Origin: Xanthobacteraceae bacterium
GTDB lineage: Bacteria; Pseudomonadota; Alphaproteobacteria; Rhizobiales; Xanthobacteraceae
DNA length: 7,489 nt
Direction of reading: 5' to 3'
NCBI GenBank assembly: GCA_030043175.1
Contig: JASHYD010000989.1
Span: forward strand, 1 to 7,489
A model generated the notes under the pieces. The model worked only from the letters and a program-made list of their open reading frames with translations, was not told the origin of the DNA and ran no database searches. Shown piece by piece: positions 1 to 4,982 of this stretch; position 1 is the first letter of the stretch; each line of letters opens with the position of its first letter. The position numbers were made by a program, and so were the translations under genes.

Positions 1-130
1 ACCATGGTCGACCAATTCGGCACTCCGCACACGGAAGGCTTGCACGTGATCGAACGGTATCGGCTCATCCCTTTCGAAGCCGCGAAGCAGGCGCTGGAGC
101 GAGGCGCGAAGGAGAATCGGGGTTTCGAAC
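1..130 (+). pseudogene. 3' fragment of a conserved hypothetical gene, cut by the window edge
   Basis: The reading frame opens at the left edge and includes the string GTPHTEGLHVIERYRL followed by an acidic/basic helix (EAAKQALERGAKEN). From memory this resembles a conserved motif near the C-terminus of a large family of bacterial hypothetical proteins (GTPHT..LHVVERYRL), usually exported. No function is known to me for that family. After about base 125 the frame (open to 228) turns into arginine-rich text that no longer looks like the family. The +2 frame from about 128 reads NAYAYPALCVDHNPNGRDV and may be the frameshifted continuation, but I cannot confirm this. The ATG at 4 is probably internal to a longer gene beginning outside the window. 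There is no ribosome binding site to judge because only 3 bases precede it. Confidence is moderate for a coding remnant and low for the exact end. Confidence 0.4.
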
Positions 131-230
131 GCGTATGCGTATCCCGCTTTGTGCGTAGATCACAACCCCAATGGGCGAGATGTGACTTTCTTCTTCGCAC
201 CAAACGGTCGCGCAAAGGGCGGCATTGAGG

Positions 231-590
231 GGATACAGAAATTAATAGTGCTTCAGCAGGTCACGATTCAGAAAGTCCGCTGGTATAAGCTCCGGGCGTG
301 GCCCGACCGGTTGTTCCCCAAAGGGGCATACCTCGGATGGGCAGGAGCGGACGCTGCGGGGGTCGGCGACCCTCGCCCTTTTATACAGCTGAAGCCGGAG
401 CCGTGCAACGTTCCTCTATAGGTCTCTATATCGGTCTCATCCACACCGCCATCATCGCCATCATCGGCACTGAAAATGTTACGGCGTCGTGTGGGGGCCT
501 TGGCGTTGCCCCCACCACGATCGCGCGGAGGATCGCTTTGCCACGTGGCGGGATATTTGAAAACCTTGCCCGGGGATTAGATACCATCAG
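231..590. other. Stretch without a convincing gene
   Basis: All frames here give low-complexity or arginine-rich translations with no recognisable domain. The +2 frame stays open to 421 and the +3 frame from 298 stays open to 753, but neither has a ribosome binding site, a normal codon pattern or a motif I recognise. The visible structure is a short CCCC-AAA-GGGG palindrome at 316-326, a short tandem duplication of GCCATCATC near 450-467, and the strong stem-loop at 487-520 listed separately. The stretch most likely belongs to the decayed accessory region with the transposase scrap beside it. Confidence 0.5.
487..520. repeat. GC-rich stem-loop
   Basis: TCGTGTGGGGGC (487-498) pairs with GCCCCCACCACGA (508-520), leaving a 9-nt loop (CTTGGCGTT) and a single-base bulge. 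The inner 8 bp (GTGGGGGC/GCCCCCAC) are perfect. No T-run follows on either strand, so it is not a standard intrinsic terminator. It lies about 145 bp beyond the stop of the transposase remnant (minus strand) and could be part of an insertion-sequence end or an RNA structure. The function is unknown. Confidence 0.5.
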
Positions 591-665
591 GGTTATAGGG
601 GCAAAACTCGTGGCGTGGTTTGCCCGCGCTCTCGATCGGGATTTAAGAGTGCCAACGGTGGTGGA

Positions 666-845
666 TCAAGGCACCTGGGCGCTGGCGCGGATGAGTTCCG
701 GCAGCTGGGATATTGCGTTTGCGCCTGGGACGGCCAGTCGGTCTCCCAGATAGTCCCAGAATGAAATTGCAAGTTTTGCGCAGGTCTTGGCGAGGCCGAG
801 GAAGGCATCGCGGCATTCGCGGCCTCGATCGCTGCGGGTCCGCAA
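666..845 (-). pseudogene. C-terminal remnant of a transposase
   Basis: This 59-codon minus-strand frame ends at TGA 666-668 and is bounded upstream by an in-frame TGA at 846-848. It contains SDRGRECRDAFLGLAKTC followed by AISFWDYLGDRLAVPG and LPELIRASA. From memory this matches the C-terminal tail of insertion-sequence transposases common in Rhizobiales (pattern RGR..RD...L.KTC.KL.ISFWDYLGDRL.VPG...LP.LI). I cannot name the IS family with certainty. There is no ATG and no catalytic residues remain. The N-terminal and central parts, which would lie at higher coordinates, are absent, and the homology stops abruptly near 846, beside the first HGG-type gene. It is a dead fragment that marks an old insertion or rearrangement point. 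Confidence 0.55.
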
Positions 846-892
846 TCAGCAAATTTTGTGGTAATCGGCTAGCACAGTGGTAAAACTATCCC

Positions 893-1138
893 GTGCCAGC
901 CTATCGAGGGACTATTGCTACTCGTGCTCTGCTTCGACAATGCGGTGCCTGGTGCCGCACGACGAAACAGCCTTGCCGACAAGCCGCAATGGCTAACGGT
1001 CGATGCAAAATGCACGGCAGTAAGGCGCCAGGCGCTAAACCTGGCAACCAATATGCGCTTCGGCACGGGCGGTATACCCGATACCCCCAAAATACCGGGT
1101 TCCCTATGGGCACGGCTGCAAAGGATGTCCGCAGCTGA
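893..1138 (+). CDS. Small HGGxSTG-type cysteine/histidine protein
   Basis: This is an 81-aa protein from a GTG start. It carries CGAWCRTTKQPC, then RQAAMANGRCKMHGS, then NQYALRHGRYT. This is the layout of the HGGxSTG-domain small proteins found in phages and mobile regions (CGA.TR.G.PC..PAM.NGRC.MHGG...G...GN.NALKHGRYT). The cysteines and histidine form a CX10C-X9-CX2H pattern that looks metal-binding, probably zinc, although this is not proven for the family and its function is unknown. The HGG motif is HGS here. The start is weakly supported: an in-frame TAA lies at 881-883 and no good ribosome binding site precedes GTG. After HGRYT the usual charged C-terminal helix is missing in this frame. 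A charged stretch (MSAADRRRYRAKVATMEI) appears in the +3 frame to 1184, so the 3' end may also be frameshifted. A convergent paralogue lies at 1340-1680. Confidence 0.6.
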   Translation: MPAYRGTIATRALLRQCGAWCRTTKQPCRQAAMANGRCKMHGSKAPGAKPGNQYALRHGRYTRYPQNTGFPMGTAAKDVRS

Positions 1139-1339
1139 TCGGCGACGGTATCGAGCGAAAGTCGCGACGATGGAAATTATCTGACTAAAAGTCATGCCTA
1201 CCACCCTACCGCTGCGCCACAAAATTCGCTTCCCTACCCCCTTTCGTATCCCCCTTTGCGGCTGCGCTGACAATTCGCTGACAGCATATTTTTATACGAA
1301 ATAACATCATGAATGCAATGGGTTACAGATGCACGCGGA
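1139..1339. other. Gap between the two convergent HGG-type genes
   Basis: No gene is seen apart from the possible +3-frame tail of the upstream gene, which ends at 1184. A short hairpin TGACT-AAA-AGTCA sits at 1182-1194. An imperfect direct repeat is present: GCTGCGCCACAAAATTCGCT at 1211-1230 and GCTGCGCTGACAATTCGCT at 1261-1279. A shorter CCCCCTTTCG/CCCCCTTTGCG pair lies between them (1237-1246 and 1250-1260). No intrinsic terminator with a T-run is evident for either gene. Confidence 0.4.
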
Positions 1340-1680
1340 CTATAAATCCGTCGATGGCTTGGCTTTGCGGGCAGCCTTTGCGGCGCGCTTCGCCCTGCTG
1401 ACCATGCGGTTTGCCTCGTCGAGCTGCACTCGGATCTCAGCCTGAACCGCGAGGCGTTCCTGGTAAGCCTCAGCTCGAGCAGCTTTGGCGGCTTTCGTCG
1501 TTTTACCATGGCGCAAAGCGTTGGAATTTCCGGATTTTGCACGTGGATTGCGCCCGCCGTGCAGGAAACATCGGCCGTTCGCCATCGCAATATGTCGGCA
1601 AGGCCCCGACGATGACGACTCCATGCCCCGCATTGCGGCTGCAATGCTCGCCTAGCTCGAGCGGCAGCTCGGTCAAACAC
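1340..1680 (-). pseudogene. Second HGGxSTG-type gene, broken by a 1-nt frameshift
   Basis: The N-terminal part reads from GTG at 1680 in one frame (VFDRAAARARRALQPQCGAW, then SRHRRG). The rest reads in the -1 frame: GPCRHIAMANGRCFLHGG, then NSNALRHGKTTKAAKAARAE and a basic helical tail ending at 1340. The switch falls at a run of four G on the minus strand (plus-strand C-run 1604-1607). Adding one base there gives CGAWSRHRRGPC, which has exactly the cysteine spacing of the intact paralogue at 893-1138 (CGAWCRTTKQPC). The start is supported by a GGGAGG ribosome binding site (1693-1698). The tail beyond HGK is about 45 residues longer than in the paralogue and rich in Lys, Arg and Ala. The break may be real decay, a sequencing error in a homopolymer, or a programmed shift; no classical slippery heptamer is present. 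Confidence 0.65.
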
Positions 1681-1692
1681 GGGATCGAATTA

Positions 1693-1698
1693 CCTCCC
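1693..1698 (-). promoter_or_regulatory. Ribosome binding site of the frameshifted HGG-type gene
   Basis: On the minus strand GGGAGG lies 12 nt before the GTG at 1680. This supports the gene starting in the CGAW frame and not at the internal ATG at 1633, which belongs to the other frame and would drop the first cysteine. Confidence 0.5.
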
Positions 1699-1912
1699 GC
1701 CACAATTTCTACAGAAAAATAACCGATTTGGCCCAGGTGAGCCCCCAACCACTTACTGGGCGCTGTTGTCGTCGTACCGGCGGCGATAAGGCGGGCAACC
1801 ACGATTGGCATTTGGCCACACCCCTGCCATGCGGAACAAATGAGCGTTTCGGAGCCACCAAACAATGCGTGGCACCGGCCCGATACCAGCGGTGACACTA
1901 CCGGCGGCACCT
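1699..1912. other. Spacer between the HGG-type pseudogene and the CHAD gene
   Basis: I see no convincing gene here. A minus-strand frame overlapping the CHAD gene runs through to 1753, but its upstream part is a shadow of the CHAD gene. Imperfect inverted GGCACCG/CGGTGAC strings near 1870-1900 do not make a clear terminator and have no T-run. Confidence 0.4.
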
Positions 1913-2878
1913 TTATCCGTCCTTCCATGGAGACTTTTGCTTTGCGAAGCGGCGCCAGAGCTCAGGAAGCTTTCGCGCTTCATGTTTGTGGCACGTATTC
2001 GCCCAACGCTGCACCAGCATCGCCGCGCGTTCCGCCTCTGCGCCGCTTCGCTGCGCGATCTGTGCGACAAGGCCGGCAGCGACCGTTGCGTCATGCATAG
2101 TGCCTAATACCTGCTGTAGGTCTTTGAGCGCAAGCAGATAGAGTTTGGTCCGTTCGCCGGGCCTAAGATCTCGGAAAAAGTCGGCTGCGTAGCGCAATTT
2201 CTTGATCTGGATGCGTAACTCATGCAGGTCGTCAGGGCTGAGGTAGCGAATTTTGTCGCCGAGTTTTCGTGCCTTGCGATGCCGCGACCGCATCACCTCC
2301 GCCGCCAAGCCTATGATTGGTTGCGTCATTGTCTTGCTTACTGCCGAACCGTGCGCGCGCTGCCAAACGTAGCGATCGATTGCAGGTCCCAGTTGTGCCA
2401 ACAGTTCGGTCCACCGCGTCGAGACGAGAGCTGCTCGCGCGCGGCGATGGCGGGCGACGCGCATTGGTTCCGCCGACTTGATAAACTCACCCATTCCACG
2501 GCGATTCCTCAGGTCATCTGGCATCGAGGCAATCGTTTCGTCGAGCAAGACGTCGAGCTCTCGTGCCGCGCCCAACCGCTGCTGCAGCACGTGCGATTGC
2601 CTCAATACCGCCGGCCTGCGGCGCGGCAGGGCTGGGCTGAAGACGGAGAATGCAGCACGCAGGCGGCGGATTCCCACGCGAAGCTGATGAATCGCTTCCG
2701 GGTCATCGCCGCGCTGCGCCGCTTCAGCAGCGGCGGTAATATGGGCAATACAGCCCCGCGCCACGGCAATGAACGCTTCAGTGACGCTCATCGAGCGGTC
2801 GAGCACGATTGCCTCGCGCTGGGCGATTTGTGCACGTTCTTGTGGCAGGATTTGCGTATTGCGCACGCCGTGTCGCAT
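1913..2878 (-). CDS. CHAD-domain protein (predicted polyphosphate-binding)
   Basis: This 321-aa, almost all-helical protein has two CHAD repeats. The first holds EAIHQLRVGIRRLRAAF (about residues 61-77) and LGAARELDVLLDE (about 102-114). The second holds DLHELRIQIKKLRYAADFF (about 217-235) and LGTMHDATV. These are the conserved His and Arg/Lys helices that give CHAD domains a basic pocket, and polyphosphate binding is established for the family. No CYTH (triphosphatase) domain is attached, so it is a stand-alone CHAD protein, predicted cytosolic with no signal peptide. The ATG at 2878 is chosen because GGAGG (2884-2888) sits 5 nt upstream. An in-frame ATG at 2917 would add 13 residues but has no good ribosome binding site and would precede the likely transcription start. 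It is divergent from the PhoU-like/PPDK-like operon, from which it is separated by about 170 bp. A FixK/FNR-like box in that gap suggests low-oxygen regulation. Confidence 0.9.
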   Translation of the reverse strand: MRHGVRNTQILPQERAQIAQREAIVLDRSMSVTEAFIAVARGCIAHITAAAEAAQRGDDPEAIHQLRVGIRRLRAAFSVFSPALPRRRPAVLRQSHVLQQRLGAARELDVLLDETIASMPDDLRNRRGMGEFIKSAEPMRVARHRRARAALVSTRWTELLAQLGPAIDRYVWQRAHGSAVSKTMTQPIIGLAAEVMRSRHRKARKLGDKIRYLSPDDLHELRIQIKKLRYAADFFRDLRPGERTKLYLLALKDLQQVLGTMHDATVAAGLVAQIAQRSGAEAERAAMLVQRWANTCHKHEARKLPELWRRFAKQKSPWKDG

Positions 2879-2883
2879 GCAAG

Positions 2884-2888
2884 CCTCC
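2884..2888 (-). promoter_or_regulatory. Ribosome binding site deciding the CHAD gene start
   Basis: The minus strand reads GGAGG, then 5 nt, then ATG (2876-2878). This is the only good Shine-Dalgarno site near the 5' end of the gene and favours this ATG over the one at 2917. Confidence 0.6.
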
Positions 2889-2899
2889 GCGACGCTCCC

Positions 2900-2905
2900 T
2901 ACATA
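2900..2905 (-). promoter_or_regulatory. Candidate -10 element of the CHAD gene
   Basis: The minus strand carries TATGTA here. A start point 6-7 nt further on (about 2893-2894) would give a leader of about 15 nt containing the ribosome binding site, and would place the FixK/FNR-like box at about -41.5 to -42.5, the usual spacing for class II activation. This is an inference from spacing. Confidence 0.35.
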
Positions 2906-2928
2906 GTCATCGCTCAAGCCGGCTGTCG

Positions 2929-2942
2929 TTGATCTACGTCAG
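2929..2942. promoter_or_regulatory. FixK/FNR-type box in the divergent promoter region
   Basis: TTGATCTACGTCAG matches the TTGA-N6-TCAA form of the alphaproteobacterial FixK/FNR box in 7 of 8 specified bases; only the last A is G. Its centre (2935.5) is about 41.5-42.5 bp upstream of the predicted start point of the CHAD gene. On the plus-strand side no matching -10 lies at the class II distance (2965-2971 is GC-rich), so the CHAD gene is the better target. The operon could still be affected, because the box lies about 110 bp before its ATG. Confidence 0.45.
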
Positions 2943-3037
2943 TGCACTGGGTTGCCCGCCGACGGGCGAGGTTTGTGACGACTTGGTGAATGATGTCGAT
3001 CAATGCGGCCCCTGGGTGCCTCCCCTAATCTCTCGAT

Positions 3038-3043
3038 GAGGAG
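3038..3043 (+). promoter_or_regulatory. Ribosome binding site deciding the start of the PhoU-like gene
   Basis: GAGGAG lies 7 nt before ATG at 3051. The open frame extends back to an ATG at 3003, but that start has no such site, so 3051 is preferred and shortens the protein by 16 residues. Confidence 0.75.
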
Positions 3044-3050
3044 CCGGACC

Positions 3051-4982
3051 ATGAGCAGCAAAGGCCAGATCCTTGAGAGGCTCGGCGAAAGCGCTGTGCT
3101 CCTTCCTGAATTGATAGGCGCCGCCCTTACGGCCAACGAGCGCGCCAAACTGCGGCTCACTATGCTTCAGGAGGCGCCGGTGCGTGCGCAGAGCCCGGGC
3201 GCGGTGCCGCGCGATCTATCGGCCGAGCGTCGCCAGGCCGGACTTGATGACCCAAGGTTTGATGACGTGGTTGCGGGCGCGCAGACCGTCGGAATGGGAC
3301 GCTTTACGATACCAGGGAGCAGGCTTTTGCTTGAAGGTTTGTTTGATGATCTTGAGGCCATGCGCGCGCCGCTAGCCGCCTCGCCTGCGGGGCCGGAATT
3401 CGCGGCGCGCTTAGCCGAATTGCGCCAAGCGGCTCCCCATGCCGACGGGGATATCGTCGCGGCCTCGGAGATTTCCGCGCTCGGCAAGGCGCGACGTGGC
3501 AACGGCGACAGTGTGCATCTTCTCGTCATGGATTTGCATAGGGCGCTCAACCGACTGGCGGCGGAAAGCGCAGTCGAAACGGTCGCAGGCGCCCGTGTGC
3601 ATCGCGTCAACCAAGACGATCGCGAGCGCATCGCCGCTTTCATGCGCGGCCTCAATCGCGCCGCTCCACTGGCGTTCGGCCATCCCGGGCTCGGTACCAC
3701 CGCGACAAGAGTCGGCGAGCGGCTGGTCATCCAGAACGACATCGGCGTGACCGAGGCGCATGTCCTCGTCGTCCATGTCGAGGGAACGACCGTCACGGTC
3801 ACCTACACGGACGTGCACCGCGCGCGCGCGGAATTCTTCATCTCCATGTTCGCTGGGCTCAATGTCGCATGGAGCCCGCTCAACGAAGACGCAAGCGGGC
3901 TCGGCAAAGATAGCGCCTTTTTTCTCGTGACCGGCACTCATACAGCCGAGGCACAGCCGTCACTCGATACGATGCTCGAATTCCTCGGCTCTAGAATCGT
4001 GTTCCTGATCGACTGGAATAAGGCGCGCAAAGCCCTGCAAACGTTCGCCGGCAAGCGCGCGGCCGTGGACGTGCTCGAATGGGCAGCCGCGCATGATTAC
4101 GGGCATCGGGCATTTCTGGAGCTGGGCGGCACCGAGCTCGTCTTCGAGGCGATCCGGCATGTCGCAGCGGGGCGTGTGCCTTACGGGGCACGCCTCGACA
4201 ACGTGCTTGGCGGCGCAGCCACCACTGACTTCCTGAAGAGTGTGCTGCGAATCGCCACCGAGGGATTGGCATCGGGACGCTCGGCCCGTCTGATCCGGGA
4301 CGAGATTCAGGCGGAGCTAACCCAATGCTTCGAGACTGCCGAGAGTGCCCTTTATTCGGTCGTGCTGCGCCACCTGGGCCTCTCGCGCATGTTGGCCGGG
4401 CTGATCTCCGATGCGATGTCCGGGGGGCACCTGGCAAGTGCCGCCGAACGCAAAGCTATCGCCACGCAATCCAAACGCCTTGAGCACAAGGCCGATAGGC
4501 TCGCATTGGAAGCGCGAGAGCTCGCGCAGCGCCTGATCGACGATCGTGGGCACCTGCGTCCGGCGGCCGATGCCATTGAGCAAGCGACTGACGCGCTTGA
4601 TGACGCGGCCTTCTTCCTGAGCCTCTTCCCCGACACGCCGGTCCTCGGGCGGTTCATCGAGCCCGTAGCACCGCTCGCCGACATCACAACCGCTAGCGTG
4701 GCCGACCTGGTACGTTCCATCGAGGCAGCCGCGCGTCTGCCAGAAGGCGCTCGCGTCGACGCCGTGACTGCACTGCAGGGAATTGACGCGGTAATCGGGG
4801 CAGAAAAAACCGCCGACGACCTATATCGCACCGCGCTCGGCGCGATCCTCGCCTCCCCCGCGGAAGCCAACCTGGCACTCATCGCAATCGAGCTTGCTCG
4901 CGCGCTCGAGTCCGCCACCGATCAACTGGCTCGCGCAGCACTGAGTCTCCGCGACCGCGTCATCGAAGAGCTGTCGGCCTAA
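3051..4982 (+). CDS. 643-aa protein with C-terminal PhoU/DUF47-like domain, partner of a PPDK-like protein
   Basis: I do not recognise a named family for the whole protein. No signal peptide or membrane segment is visible, so it is probably cytosolic. Residues 1-200 look mainly helical. About 205-330 are mixed alpha/beta (AHVLVVHVEGTTVTVTYTDV; SRIVFLIDWNKARKAL). About 340-450 contain WAAAHDYGHRAFLELGG and are helical. The last ~190 residues resemble PhoU/DUF47: EHKAD (478-482), DALDD (514-518), EKTADDLYR (from 585) and ESATD (620-624) supply four (E/D)xxxD motifs, one pair per three-helix half, which is the metal-binding signature of PhoU-type proteins. Known members act in phosphate signalling or pair with phosphate transporters, but no transporter is seen here. 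The stop overlaps the next gene's ATG by one base (TAATG), implying translational coupling and matched amounts of the two proteins. A role as regulator or phosphoryl acceptor for the PPDK-like partner is inferred. The coding call is secure; the domain call is moderate. Confidence 0.85.
   Translation: MSSKGQILERLGESAVLLPELIGAALTANERAKLRLTMLQEAPVRAQSPGAVPRDLSAERRQAGLDDPRFDDVVAGAQTVGMGRFTIPGSRLLLEGLFDDLEAMRAPLAASPAGPEFAARLAELRQAAPHADGDIVAASEISALGKARRGNGDSVHLLVMDLHRALNRLAAESAVETVAGARVHRVNQDDRERIAAFMRGLNRAAPLAFGHPGLGTTATRVGERLVIQNDIGVTEAHVLVVHVEGTTVTVTYTDVHRARAEFFISMFAGLNVAWSPLNEDASGLGKDSAFFLVTGTHTAEAQPSLDTMLEFLGSRIVFLIDWNKARKALQTFAGKRAAVDVLEWAAAHDYGHRAFLELGGTELVFEAIRHVAAGRVPYGARLDNVLGGAATTDFLKSVLRIATEGLASGRSARLIRDEIQAELTQCFETAESALYSVVLRHLGLSRMLAGLISDAMSGGHLASAAERKAIATQSKRLEHKADRLALEARELAQRLIDDRGHLRPAADAIEQATDALDDAAFFLSLFPDTPVLGRFIEPVAPLADITTASVADLVRSIEAAARLPEGARVDAVTALQGIDAVIGAEKTADDLYRTALGAILASPAEANLALIAIELARALESATDQLARAALSLRDRVIEELSA

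Noticed and set aside
298..753. Plus-strand 151-codon open frame
   Set aside because: It overlaps the minus-strand transposase remnant, has no ribosome binding site, and its composition looks like non-coding GC-rich sequence.
866..901. tRNA-like D-arm text (TAGCACAGTGGTAAAAC) and an imperfect stem GGCTAGCAC/GTGCCAGCC
   Set aside because: No acceptor stem, anticodon arm or GGTTCGAATCC-type T-arm can be fitted around it, so a tRNA call is not supported.
1180..1222. Minus-strand resemblance to tRNA-Lys (GCGCAGCGGTAG followed by a CTTTTAG loop)
   Set aside because: The anticodon stem has only three good pairs, the D-stem is poor, and there is no T-arm or acceptor stem; at best a chance likeness.
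2222..2932. Plus-strand 236-codon open frame opposite the CHAD gene
   Set aside because: It is an antisense shadow: the minus strand carries clear CHAD motifs and a good ribosome binding site, while this frame has no recognisable domain.
3411..3941. Minus-strand open frames opposite the 643-aa protein
   Set aside because: These are GC-rich antisense shadows of a gene with a strong start signal and a conserved domain.
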